Origin: Kumtagia sp964244725
GTDB lineage: Bacteria; Pseudomonadota; Alphaproteobacteria; Rhizobiales; Rhizobiaceae
DNA length: 64,000 bases
Reading direction: 5' to 3'
Assembly: GCA_964244725.1 (NCBI GenBank)
Contig: CAXTJQ010000011.1
Location: 82,756-146,755, forward strand
In this document: positions 35,755-44,189 of the stretch, one piece after another
Layout of the letters: each line of letters begins with the position of its first letter
Numbering within the stretch: the stretch's first letter is position 1
Program-made: the position numbers and the translations under genes
The notes under the pieces: model-generated
The model's input: only the letters and a program-made list of their open reading frames with translations
Told to the model about the DNA's origin: nothing
Database searches by the model: none

Positions 35755-36473
35755 GGTTGCCTGCGCAGAAGGTGGAGGTAGGCCGGGTTGAAACCGGCGA
35801 AGCGTTTCAGGCGATTCAGGTCGGAAATGACGATGCGCTCCGACCGGAACGTGACCAGCCCCTCTTCCCGCAGGGTCCGCAGCGACCGGTTGACGTGAAC
35901 CGGCGAAATGCCGACCGTGTCGCCCAGTTCGGCTTGCGAAATCGGCAGTTCGAACATGCCGTCCGTCGCCATCCCGATGACCGCGAGCCGCGTGTGCAAC
36001 TCGCAGAACAGGTGGGCGATGCGCTGGTCCGCCGGCCGCTGTCCGATATTGACCAGCCATTCGCGCAAGGTGGCTTCGTCGATCAGCGAGCAAAGCCAGA
36101 ACGCCCTGGTCAGGGCGGGTCGGCGTTCGGTCAGTTCGACGATCGTCTCGCGCGGGATTTGAACGATGGAGCAGGGCGTGACCGTCCCGATGCTGTGATC
36201 CATCTGGTCGAGCAAAGCGACATGCAGATCACAAAAATCGCCCGGGACGAGGTAGGCGAAGATCTGGCGATTGCCCTCGACCGTCGACTTGTACCGGACG
36301 GCGAAACCATCCAGCACAAGCTGTACGAAATGGGGCTGCTCCCCTTCCTGGATCAGATCGACATTGGCCGAAACATCCCGTGACTGGGACGAGATGCTTT
36401 CGAGCCACTCCTTGTCTTCCTGCGACAGCGCCCTGAGCGAATCCAGTTTCCGAACAAATGCGTTGACTGTCAT
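35742..36473 (-). CDS. Crp/Fnr-family transcriptional regulator
   Basis: A 243-residue regulator with an N-terminal cyclic-nucleotide-binding-type beta-roll (about 20-140; LVPGDFCDLHVALLDQMDHSIG) and a C-terminal winged helix (about 160-235; PISQAELGDTVGISPVHVNRSLRTL). The FNR-type Cys cluster is absent and the cAMP-binding Arg is not obvious, so the ligand is unknown. This variant is abundant in rhizobia. Divergent from small ORFs at 36.7 kb. Confidence 0.93.
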   Translation of the reverse strand: MTVNAFVRKLDSLRALSQEDKEWLESISSQSRDVSANVDLIQEGEQPHFVQLVLDGFAVRYKSTVEGNRQIFAYLVPGDFCDLHVALLDQMDHSIGTVTPCSIVQIPRETIVELTERRPALTRAFWLCSLIDEATLREWLVNIGQRPADQRIAHLFCELHTRLAVIGMATDGMFELPISQAELGDTVGISPVHVNRSLRTLREEGLVTFRSERIVISDLNRLKRFAGFNPAYLHLLRRQPQIS

Positions 36474-36691
36474 AGCCGCCGAACAACCGGAAGGCTCCGT
36501 GCGGCCTCCCCTCCCGTTGAGGAATACAACGGCGATTATGGCACAGGCGCTGATGTTTGTTAAGTTGGCGCGCCTCGCCGGGGCCTAAGATGGCGTTTCC
36601 CACGACCCGACCCTTTGAAGCGGCAAGCTCGAAAAGGCCGGGAGCGGGAGAACCGATTACACGGTTCGCCGTGACGTCAATGGATTGAACC

Positions 36692-36880
36692 ATGCAGCGC
36701 GACATCAGCGGTCCGAGCCACGTCACGGCCGAACTTGCTCTCAACCGCATGCTGTTCGAGCAGCAATCCGAACAATTTATATTGGCGTTGGCGGACTATG
36801 TCACCGAGCGACAGTTGGTCATCAGCGACCAGGCCCTGCGCCGGCTCGTCTCGGCTGCGAGGGCAGTTTCGAGTCCATAA
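36692..36880 (+). CDS. Hypothetical 62-residue protein
   Basis: A short helical protein (AELALNRMLFEQQSEQF and on) with no recognised domain. The ribosome binding site is weak. It lies in an otherwise empty region divergent from the Crp/Fnr gene and its codon pattern looks plausible, so it is kept at low confidence. Confidence 0.35.
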   Translation: MQRDISGPSHVTAELALNRMLFEQQSEQFILALADYVTERQLVISDQALRRLVSAARAVSSP

Positions 36881-36987
36881 GGCGGGACAGTCGAATTCGA
36901 ATGCAGTTTTTGCCTGGGTGGGCCATGCCGGCGCACCCTTCCTGACGGAGGTCAGCCGGTTCTGATTTCGACGACACGGCGAGGATT

Positions 36988-37161
36988 ATGATGAAGCCCG
37001 ACCAGAACGCGGCGCGATTGTCTCATCTGGAAGAAGCCGCCCAGACGCTGACCGCCCTGGTCAAGACGGCGCACCACAACCGCGATTTCTTCTTCGCGCA
37101 TCTCGTCGAAATGGCGCGGATCGAAGGCAACAGGCTCCTCCGCGAGGCGAACGACGCTTGA
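36988..37161 (+). CDS. Hypothetical 57-residue helical protein
   Basis: ATGATG start preceded by GCGAGGA. The product is predicted entirely helical (LSHLEEAAQTLTALVKTAHH, then FAHLVEMARIEGNRLLREA), suggesting a small dimeric or regulatory protein. It ends 93 bp before the alcohol dehydrogenase start. No family recognised. Confidence 0.5.
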   Translation: MMKPDQNAARLSHLEEAAQTLTALVKTAHHNRDFFFAHLVEMARIEGNRLLREANDA

Positions 37162-37254
37162 GGGATATCGCCCGGTGTCTTGAAGGCCGGCCCGGAACAT
37201 CTCGCCGAACGGGAACTTAGGCGGGTCCATTCCTCGATGGTCCGGAGACCGGCA

Positions 37255-38424
37255 ATGAAAGCGCTGACATGGCACGGCAAGCACGACATCCGCTGCGACA
37301 GCGTGCCCGACCCTGAGATCGAGCATCCGCGCGACGCCATCATCAAGGTGACCGCCTGCGCCATCTGCGGCTCCGACCTGCATATCTACAACGGCGTCAT
37401 CCCCGAGATGCACAGCGGCGACATCATGGGCCACGAGACCATGGGCGAAGTCGTCGAGGTCGGTGCGGAGGCGGGAGACCTCAAGATCGGCGACCGCGTC
37501 GTCATCCCGTTCACCATCGCCTGCGGCCAATGCTTCTTCTGCCAGCGCGGCGAATTTTCGGGCTGCGAGCGGTCCAATCCCGACCAGGCCAAGGCGAAAC
37601 TTCTATGGGGCAACTCCCCTGCCGGCCTGTTCGGCTATTCGCATTTGCTGGGCGGCTATGCGGGCGGGCAAGCCGAGTATCTGCGCGTGCCGTTCGCCGA
37701 TATCGGGCCGATGAAGGTCCCGGAGGGGCTGACCGACGAGCAGGTGCTGTTTCTCTCCGACATCTTTCCGACCGGCTACATGGCCGCCGACTTCTGCGAC
37801 ATCCAGCCGGGCCAGACCATCGCCATCTGGGGATGCGGCCCGGTCGGGCAGATGGCGATCCGCAGCGCGTTCCTCCTCGGCGCCGAACGGGTCATCGCCA
37901 TCGATACCGTGCCCGAGCGCCTGGAGCTTGCCCGCCAAGCCGGCGCCGAGACGCTCGATTTCCGCAAGGACGATATCTACGAGCAGATCCTCGACATGAC
38001 CAAGGGGCGCGGCGCCGACGCCTGCATCGACTGCGTCGGGACAGAGCCGCCGATGAGTTCAGGCCTCGACGCCGTGATCGACCGCGTCAAGGTCGCGACT
38101 TTCCTCGGCACCGACCGGCCGCATGTGCTGCGCCAGGCGATCCATTGCTGCCGCAACTTCGGCACCGTGTCGATCGTCGGCGTCTATGGCGGCTTCCTGG
38201 ACAAGATCCCGTTCGGCTCGGCGATCAACCGCGGCCTGACCTTCCGCATGGGCCAGACGCCGGTGCAGAAATATCTGCCGCTCCTGCTCGCACGCATCCA
38301 GAAGGGCGAGATCGACCCATCCTTCGTCATCACCCACCGCGCCGGGCTGGAAGACGGCCCCGACCTCTACAAGACCTTCAACGACAAGCAGGACGGCTGC
38401 ATCAAGATCGTCCTCAAACCCTGA
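37255..38424 (+). CDS. Zinc-dependent alcohol dehydrogenase (formaldehyde dehydrogenase-like)
   Basis: A 389-residue medium-chain dehydrogenase. Catalytic zinc ligands are Cys38, His60 and Glu61 (CGSDLH, GHETMGE); the structural zinc is bound by Cys90, Cys93, Cys96 and Cys104. The nucleotide fold has GCGPVG. Overall closest in pattern to the glutathione-independent formaldehyde/threonine-type dehydrogenases with the long DxxGTE loop (CIDCVGTEPPM). Start at 37255 follows GGAG. It is followed 15 bp later by an SDR gene, and aldehyde oxidase genes lie 2 kb on, suggesting alcohol/aldehyde handling. Confidence 0.92.
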   Translation: MKALTWHGKHDIRCDSVPDPEIEHPRDAIIKVTACAICGSDLHIYNGVIPEMHSGDIMGHETMGEVVEVGAEAGDLKIGDRVVIPFTIACGQCFFCQRGEFSGCERSNPDQAKAKLLWGNSPAGLFGYSHLLGGYAGGQAEYLRVPFADIGPMKVPEGLTDEQVLFLSDIFPTGYMAADFCDIQPGQTIAIWGCGPVGQMAIRSAFLLGAERVIAIDTVPERLELARQAGAETLDFRKDDIYEQILDMTKGRGADACIDCVGTEPPMSSGLDAVIDRVKVATFLGTDRPHVLRQAIHCCRNFGTVSIVGVYGGFLDKIPFGSAINRGLTFRMGQTPVQKYLPLLLARIQKGEIDPSFVITHRAGLEDGPDLYKTFNDKQDGCIKIVLKP

Positions 38425-38439
38425 ATCAGGAGACGCGAC

Positions 38440-39234
38440 ATGGCTGCTTCAACGCGACAACTGGCCGTCGTGACCGGGGCTTCCTCCGGCATCGGGCTCG
38501 AACTTGCGAAAATCTGTGCGCAGGAGGGGTTCGATCTCATCATCGCGGCCGACGAGCCGGCAATCGAAACCGCCGCCGAGACCTGCCGCGGACTCGGCGC
38601 GTCGGTCCAGGCGATCCAGGCAGACCTGTCCACGCTCGACGGCGTCGACAGCCTGTACGAACTGGTGGATTTCGACGGACGCCCGGTCGACGCTCTTTTG
38701 GCGAATGCCGGCCGCGGGCTCGGCCGCGCCTTTCTCGACCAGGAGTTCGACGCCATTCGGCGCGTCATTGACACCAACGTCACGGGCACCGTCTACCTGC
38801 TGCACAAAGCCGGCCGCGCCATGCGCGCGCGCAACCAGGGCCGCATCCTCATCACCGGCTCGATCGCCGGCTTCATTCCCGGAAGCTTCCAAGCCGTCTA
38901 CAACGGCAGCAAGGCGTTTCTCGACAATTTCTCCTTCGCGCTGCGAAACGAACTGAAAGAGACCGAGGTCACCGTCACTTGCCTCATGCCGGGGCCGACG
39001 GAGACCGAGTTCTTCGAACGCGCCGACATGATGGATACGGATGTTGGCCAGTCGTCAAAGGACGATCCCGCCGATGTCGCGCGCACCGGCTTCGACGCGA
39101 TGATGAACGGCGAAGGCGACATCGTCAGCGGATGGAAGAACAAGATCCAATCGGCGATCGCCAACATCACGCCGGCGCCGATGCTGGCCGAACAGCATCG
39201 CAAGATGGCGCAGCCCAAGGGCGACGCCAACTGA
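38440..39234 (+). CDS. SDR-family oxidoreductase
   Basis: A 264-residue classical short-chain dehydrogenase: VTGASSGIGLE (11-21), NAG-like NAGRG (89-93), Ser141, Tyr154 and Lys158. Substrate unknown. Operonic with the zinc alcohol dehydrogenase (15-bp gap). It is paralogous to the convergent SDR at 39268-40059, sharing the C-terminal PG(P/A)TETEF motif. Confidence 0.9.
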   Translation: MAASTRQLAVVTGASSGIGLELAKICAQEGFDLIIAADEPAIETAAETCRGLGASVQAIQADLSTLDGVDSLYELVDFDGRPVDALLANAGRGLGRAFLDQEFDAIRRVIDTNVTGTVYLLHKAGRAMRARNQGRILITGSIAGFIPGSFQAVYNGSKAFLDNFSFALRNELKETEVTVTCLMPGPTETEFFERADMMDTDVGQSSKDDPADVARTGFDAMMNGEGDIVSGWKNKIQSAIANITPAPMLAEQHRKMAQPKGDAN

Positions 39235-39267
39235 CGACGAATGGCCGCCTCCTCGGCGGCCCTTCGC

Positions 39268-40059
39268 CTATTTGGCCTTCTGCGCCTGACTGCGGTTCGC
39301 CTGCGCGAGCATCGTATCCGGGGCGATGGCGGTCAACGCGGCGCGGACTTTGTTGGCGACGCCCGGCACGACATAGGCGGACTCGCTTTCGAGCGAGGCG
39401 ATCGCCTCCTTGGCGACATCCTCCGGCGCCTGCTTCCTGCTCGCCCCGACATTGGTGTCGCGCATCTGCGCGCGGTCCCAAAACTCGGTTTCGGTCGCCC
39501 CGGGCATGAGGACCGTCACGCCGACCTGCGTCTCCTGAAGCTCGTTGCGGATGGCGAGCCCGAAGGAATGCAGGAACGCCTTCGAGGCCGCGTAGATCGC
39601 CATGAACGGGCCGGGCGAGAGCGAGATCAGCGAGGCGGTGATCAGGATCTTGCCTTTTTCGTTGGCGAGCATGTGCCTGACCGCGCGCTTCACCAATTGG
39701 ACCTGGCTCGAAACATTGAGGTCGATGCAGCGCTGCTCATCGTCGATCGAGGTGTCGGAAAAGGGGCCGGCGAAGCCGATCCCGGCATTGGCGGCGAGCA
39801 CGTCAATCGGGCGTCCGGTTGCTTCCAGTTGCGACCAGAGATCGGCGACGCCGTCACGCCGCGCCAGATCGACGGCGATGCTCTGGACGCTAATCCGGCC
39901 GAATTCGCCGGCAATCCTCTCGCGCGCGCCTTCAAGCTCGGCCGCGTCGTCGGAAACGATGGCCAGGTCGTAATCGTGCCGCGCCAGTTCGCGCGCCAGT
40001 TCCAGCCCGATGCCGCTCGATGCGCCCGTGACCACGGCGAATGTGCTCGATTTGTCCAT
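39268..40059 (-). CDS. SDR-family oxidoreductase, EcfG-type promoter upstream
   Basis: A 263-residue classical short-chain dehydrogenase with VVTGASSGIGLE near residue 9, ANAGIG, and the active-site YAASKAF. The C-terminal MPGATETEFWDRAQ parallels the convergent paralogue. A GAAAGGAG ribosome binding site precedes the ATG at 40059, and an EcfG-type promoter lies 22 bp further upstream. Substrate unknown. Confidence 0.9.
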   Translation of the reverse strand: MDKSSTFAVVTGASSGIGLELARELARHDYDLAIVSDDAAELEGARERIAGEFGRISVQSIAVDLARRDGVADLWSQLEATGRPIDVLAANAGIGFAGPFSDTSIDDEQRCIDLNVSSQVQLVKRAVRHMLANEKGKILITASLISLSPGPFMAIYAASKAFLHSFGLAIRNELQETQVGVTVLMPGATETEFWDRAQMRDTNVGASRKQAPEDVAKEAIASLESESAYVVPGVANKVRAALTAIAPDTMLAQANRSQAQKAK

Positions 40060-40080
40060 GCCGTTCTCCTTTCGCGGCCC

Positions 40081-40105
40081 AACCTCGCGCCGTTTGGAAT
40101 GTTCC
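40081..40105 (-). promoter_or_regulatory. EcfG-type (general stress sigma) promoter for the SDR gene
   Basis: Read on the minus strand: GGAAC (40105-40101), a 17-bp spacer and GTT (40083-40081). This fits the alphaproteobacterial EcfG consensus GGAAC-N16/17-(C)GTT except that the optional C is G. It lies 22 bp before the start codon. Confidence 0.6.
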
Positions 40106-40164
40106 CGGAGCGTTGGACAGCGGCTACCGCGACTGCGATCACGGGACCGTGCCTGAAAGCGCGA

Positions 40165-40189
40165 GGAACCTTGTTACGAACCACAAGTT
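40165..40189 (+). promoter_or_regulatory. EcfG-type promoter for the paoABC-like operon
   Basis: GGAAC (40165-40169), a 17-bp spacer and GTT (40187-40189), 24 bp before the first ATG. It diverges from the SDR promoter 60 bp away, so both sides of this intergenic region carry the same promoter class. Confidence 0.6.
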
Positions 40190-40212
40190 GGAACCGATCC
40201 CGAGGAGCACCC

Positions 40213-40833
40213 ATGACCGACACTATCGCCGAACGACGAGGCCTCAGCCGCCGCGGGTTCATGACCGGATCCGCATCCGTCGCCGCGGCGGCGCCGATTC
40301 TGTTCGCGGCAACGGACGGCGCGCCTGCCCAGACGGCTTCTGTCGCGGACCCCCGCGATAGCGTTCCCGTCGCCATTAACGTGAACGGAGAAACGTACCG
40401 CCTCGACCTCGATGTGCGCACCAGCCTGCTCGACGCATTGCGCGATCACGTTGGTTTGACCGGCGCCAAGAAGGGCTGCGACCATGGTCAGTGCGGCGCC
40501 TGCACAGTCCTGATCGATGGTAAGCGCGCGCTTTCCTGTCTGACAGTGGCGGTGATGGCCGACAGCCGGTACATCCGCACGGTCGAAGGACTGGCCAAGC
40601 TCGATGGCGCGCTGCACCCGATGCAGCAGGCCTTTGTCGACCAAGATGCCTTTCAATGCGGTTACTGTACGCCCGGCCAGATCATGTCTGCGATCGGCTG
40701 CGTCAACGAGGGCCATGCCGAGACGGACGCCGACATCCGCGAATATATGAGCGGCAACCTCTGCCGCTGCGCCGCCTATCCAAACATCGTCGCCGCGATC
40801 CGGCAGGCGAAAGACGAAACGAAGGCGGCCTGA
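40213..40833 (+). CDS. Periplasmic aldehyde oxidoreductase, 2Fe-2S subunit (PaoA-like)
   Basis: A 206-residue iron-sulfur subunit of a xanthine-oxidase-family enzyme. The N-terminus carries a Tat signal (LSRRGFMTGSASVAAAAP). The plant-type [2Fe-2S] cluster is CDHGQCGACTVLIDGK with a fourth Cys in RALSC; the second cluster is QCGYCTPGQ and GNLCRCAAYPN. It matches PaoA (YagT) of E. coli, which takes the folded heterotrimer to the periplasm. GAGGAG precedes the ATG. Confidence 0.94.
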   Translation: MTDTIAERRGLSRRGFMTGSASVAAAAPILFAATDGAPAQTASVADPRDSVPVAINVNGETYRLDLDVRTSLLDALRDHVGLTGAKKGCDHGQCGACTVLIDGKRALSCLTVAVMADSRYIRTVEGLAKLDGALHPMQQAFVDQDAFQCGYCTPGQIMSAIGCVNEGHAETDADIREYMSGNLCRCAAYPNIVAAIRQAKDETKAA

Positions 40834-40836
40834 GCC

Positions 40837-41862
40837 ATGCATCCTTTCACCTACGAGCGCCCCATATCCGTCAAGGCGGCCGTCGCTGCGGCATCCGTCG
40901 ACGGCAACGGCCGACCGCCGGTCCAGGCGGCGGCCCAGTACATCGCCGGCGGCACGAACATGAGCGACTACATGAAGCTCGGCGTCATGCGTCCGGAGCG
41001 TCTGATCGACATCAGCCGCATTGCCGACGACAGCCTGCGCTCGATCACGGCGGACGACCGCGGCATTCGCTTCGGCGCGCTGGTCTCGATGGCGCAAGCC
41101 GAGGAACATCCCGATGTGAAGCGGCGCTATCCAGTCATCGCCGCGACGCTGAAGCTCGCCGCGAGCGGCCAGATCCGCAACATGGCGAGCCTCGGCGGCA
41201 ATATGCTCCAGCGGACCCGGTGCGAATATTTCCGCGAGACGGCTTGGCCGTGCAACAAGCGCGAACCCGGCTCCGGCTGCTCGGCGATCGGCGGCATCAA
41301 CCGTCAGCATGCGCTGCTCGGTACGAGCGAGAACTGCATCGCCACCTATCATGGCGATTTTGCCCAGGGGCTGATCGCACTGGACGCCAGCATCGATATC
41401 GTGGGCCCAGACGGCGCCCGCACGGCGCCCTTCGCGCAACTGCATGTGCGTCCCGGCGAGCACCCGGATGTCGAAACCATCTTGCAGCCGGGCGACATGA
41501 TCGTGTCGATCCACGTCCCAGCCGGACCTTGGGCCGCGCGCTCTCATTACCTGAAAATCCGCGACCGCGAATCATACGCCTTCGCGCTTACATCCGCAGC
41601 GGTGGCGCTCGACATGGATGGCCAGACCGTCCGCGAGGCGCGGATCGCGCTCGGCGGCGTGGCCACCGTTCCGTGGCGCGCCAAGGGCGCGGAAGACGTA
41701 TTGCGCGGCAAGCAGATCGACGAGGTGAGCGCCGCCGCCGCCGCCGATATCGCTTTCGCCGAAGCCAAGCCGCTCAAGCACAATTCGTTCAAGGCGCCGC
41801 TCGGCCGAGAGACGCTGATCCGGGCTCTCCTTGAAACGCGCGACATGAAGGTCTCTCAATGA
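40837..41862 (+). CDS. Periplasmic aldehyde oxidoreductase, FAD subunit (PaoB-like)
   Basis: A 341-residue FAD-binding subunit (CO-dehydrogenase medium-chain type) with the pyrophosphate motif YIAGGTNMSDYMKLG. The Cys-rich insert RCEYFRETAWPCNKREPGSGC is the [4Fe-4S]-binding loop specific to PaoB/YagS-like subunits. It starts 3 bp after the 2Fe-2S gene and overlaps the next gene by 4 bp. No signal; exported with the Tat-bearing subunit. Confidence 0.95.
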   Translation: MHPFTYERPISVKAAVAAASVDGNGRPPVQAAAQYIAGGTNMSDYMKLGVMRPERLIDISRIADDSLRSITADDRGIRFGALVSMAQAEEHPDVKRRYPVIAATLKLAASGQIRNMASLGGNMLQRTRCEYFRETAWPCNKREPGSGCSAIGGINRQHALLGTSENCIATYHGDFAQGLIALDASIDIVGPDGARTAPFAQLHVRPGEHPDVETILQPGDMIVSIHVPAGPWAARSHYLKIRDRESYAFALTSAAVALDMDGQTVREARIALGGVATVPWRAKGAEDVLRGKQIDEVSAAAAADIAFAEAKPLKHNSFKAPLGRETLIRALLETRDMKVSQ

Positions 41863-44147
41863 GCGAAGCCGCCCCCACCCCCAAGGAAAACATGGGTCAG
41901 CCCGCGCCGCGCATCGACGCGCGGCTGAAGGTGACCGGCAGCGCGCAGTATCCGGCCGACTTCGCCCTGCGCAATCTCGCCTACGCCGCTCTCGCCACCA
42001 GCACCATCGCCCGCGGAAGGATAACCGCGATCCATCTGGAGACGGCGCGCGGGGTGCGGGGCGTGCTCGACATTCTGTCCGCGTCCGACGTCAGGGGCAA
42101 GTTGCAGCCGCCGAAATTCGGACTCAACACCAACAGTTCGATCCCGACCTTGCAGGACGACAAGATCTTCCATGACGGACAGATCATCGCGATGGTGGTG
42201 GCCGAAACCTTTGAGGCGGCGGAAGAGGCGGCGATGCTCGTGACGGCCGACTACGCGGAGGAAAAGCCGAGCGCGACCTTCGAATCGCCCGGCGTCGAGA
42301 CGATCGACGCCAAGGGCGCCAATGAACAGTTCAAGGAGGACGTCAAGGCCGGAGATTTCAACGCCGAATATGCCGCCGCTGCGGTCAAGGTGGATGCGCG
42401 CTACTCGACGCCGATCCAGCATCACAATCCGATCGAGTTGTTCTCGACAACGGCGGCGTGGGAAGACGACAGGCTGACGATCTACGAGCCGTCGCAAAGC
42501 GTCACCGGCCACAAGATCGAGATCGCCCGCCAGCTCGGCATCGAAGCCGACAATGTGCGCGTGCTCAGCCCCTATATCGGCGGCGGCTTTGGTTCGAAGG
42601 GTTCGCTCACGGCGCGCGCGGCGATCGTCGCCTTGGCGGCCCGCAGGCTCGGCCGGCCGGTCCGGTGCGTGGCCACGCGCATGCAAGGCTTTACCACGCA
42701 GACCTACCGCGCCGAAACCCGGCACCACATCCGCCTGGGAGCCGACCGCTCGGGTAAAATCGCCGCCTTTTCGCACGAAGGCTCCGAGGTCACGTCGCGG
42801 CCCGACCCCTACGTCGTCGGAGGGACCGCGGCGACCGGGCGGATGTATGGGTATCGCTCCGTGCTCACACATGTCTCGCTGGTGAAAGCCGACCGCAACA
42901 CGCCGGGTTACATGCGTTCGCCGCCGGAAACGCCTTACGTCTATGCGCTCGAAAACGCGATGGACGAGATGGCCGTGGCGCTCAAGATGGATCCGGTGGA
43001 ATTCCGGCGCGTCAACGACACGATGGTCGAACCGATCGGCGGCAAGTCGTTTTCCAGCCGATCGCTGATGACATGCTACGACCAGGCGGCGCAGGCGTTC
43101 GGTTGGTCGAGCCGCGACGCGGAGGTGGGCTCCATGCGCGACGGCGATTGGCTGGTCGGCATGGGCTGCGCCAGCTCGATCTATCCATCCAACGTGGCGC
43201 CGTGCGCCGCGCGCGTCCGGCTGACCGCCGATGGGCGCGTTCGCGTGCAATGCGCGTCGCACGAGATCGGAACGGGCGTGCGGACGGTCGCCGCGCAGAT
43301 GGCCGGCGAGCGCCTCGGGATCGGCATGGAGGCGATCGAAGTGGAGATGGGTGACACGGCGCTGCCGCCGGCGCCGGTTTCCGGAGGCTCCAATTCGACC
43401 GCAAGCGTCTGCTCGGCCGTGATGAAGGCGACCGATGCGATCCGCGAGAAACTGTTCCGAGCAGCGGTGGCCGGCGACGGCGGTCCGCTCGCCGGCAAGG
43501 ATCTCGAAACGCTCGACCTTAAGGATGGCGCCGTCGTCGCGGGCAACGCCTCGGAGCCAATCGTCGAGGTCATGAAGCGCATGGGCACGGGCGCGATCGA
43601 GGACTATGCCGAGTTCCTGCCGAAGGGGGCCGCGCCGGATGGGGTCGCGAACCTTTACAAGGGCAAGTTCGAGTTCCAGGGCGGCGAGAACGGCGACAAG
43701 GTCAAATATGCGTTCGGCGCGCAGTTCGTCGAGGTTCGGATCCATGCGCGCACTCGCGAAATCCGGGTGCCACGCATCGTCGGCGCTTTTGCCGGCGGTC
43801 GTATCATGAACACGCGCACGGCGCGTAGCCAACTGATGGGCGGCATGATCTGGGGCATCTCGTGCGCCTTGCACGAGGCGACCGAGATCGACGAACGCAA
43901 GGCGCGCTACCTCAACCGCGACCTGCAGGACTATCTCGTGCCGGTCAACGCCGACATCAAGCAGCTCGAGGTCATCCTGGTGCCGGAAGTCGACCTGGAC
44001 GTGAACCCGGCCGGCGTTAAAGGCCTCGGCGAACTCGGCAACGTCGGTACGCCGGCGGCGATCGCCAGCGCCGTCTACCACGCCACGGGCAAGCGAATCC
44101 GCGACCTCCCGATCCGGATCGACCAACTGATCGACACAGTCGTGTAG
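41859..44147 (+). CDS. Periplasmic aldehyde oxidoreductase, molybdopterin subunit (PaoC-like)
   Basis: A 762-residue molybdenum-cofactor-binding catalytic subunit of the xanthine oxidase family. Landmarks are the N-terminal RIDARLKVTGSAQYPADF, the cofactor-binding IGGGFGSKG, and the catalytic-base segment GVKGLGELGNVGTPAA near the C-terminus (the Glu equivalent to PaoC Glu692). It oxidises aromatic and other aldehydes to acids with water. The dedicated maturation chaperone PaoD is not present next to it. Confidence 0.95.
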   Translation: MSEAAPTPKENMGQPAPRIDARLKVTGSAQYPADFALRNLAYAALATSTIARGRITAIHLETARGVRGVLDILSASDVRGKLQPPKFGLNTNSSIPTLQDDKIFHDGQIIAMVVAETFEAAEEAAMLVTADYAEEKPSATFESPGVETIDAKGANEQFKEDVKAGDFNAEYAAAAVKVDARYSTPIQHHNPIELFSTTAAWEDDRLTIYEPSQSVTGHKIEIARQLGIEADNVRVLSPYIGGGFGSKGSLTARAAIVALAARRLGRPVRCVATRMQGFTTQTYRAETRHHIRLGADRSGKIAAFSHEGSEVTSRPDPYVVGGTAATGRMYGYRSVLTHVSLVKADRNTPGYMRSPPETPYVYALENAMDEMAVALKMDPVEFRRVNDTMVEPIGGKSFSSRSLMTCYDQAAQAFGWSSRDAEVGSMRDGDWLVGMGCASSIYPSNVAPCAARVRLTADGRVRVQCASHEIGTGVRTVAAQMAGERLGIGMEAIEVEMGDTALPPAPVSGGSNSTASVCSAVMKATDAIREKLFRAAVAGDGGPLAGKDLETLDLKDGAVVAGNASEPIVEVMKRMGTGAIEDYAEFLPKGAAPDGVANLYKGKFEFQGGENGDKVKYAFGAQFVEVRIHARTREIRVPRIVGAFAGGRIMNTRTARSQLMGGMIWGISCALHEATEIDERKARYLNRDLQDYLVPVNADIKQLEVILVPEVDLDVNPAGVKGLGELGNVGTPAAIASAVYHATGKRIRDLPIRIDQLIDTVV

Positions 44148-44189
44148 ACAGTACGGCCGGCCTCGAAATACGAACCGTGAACCTCGCCT

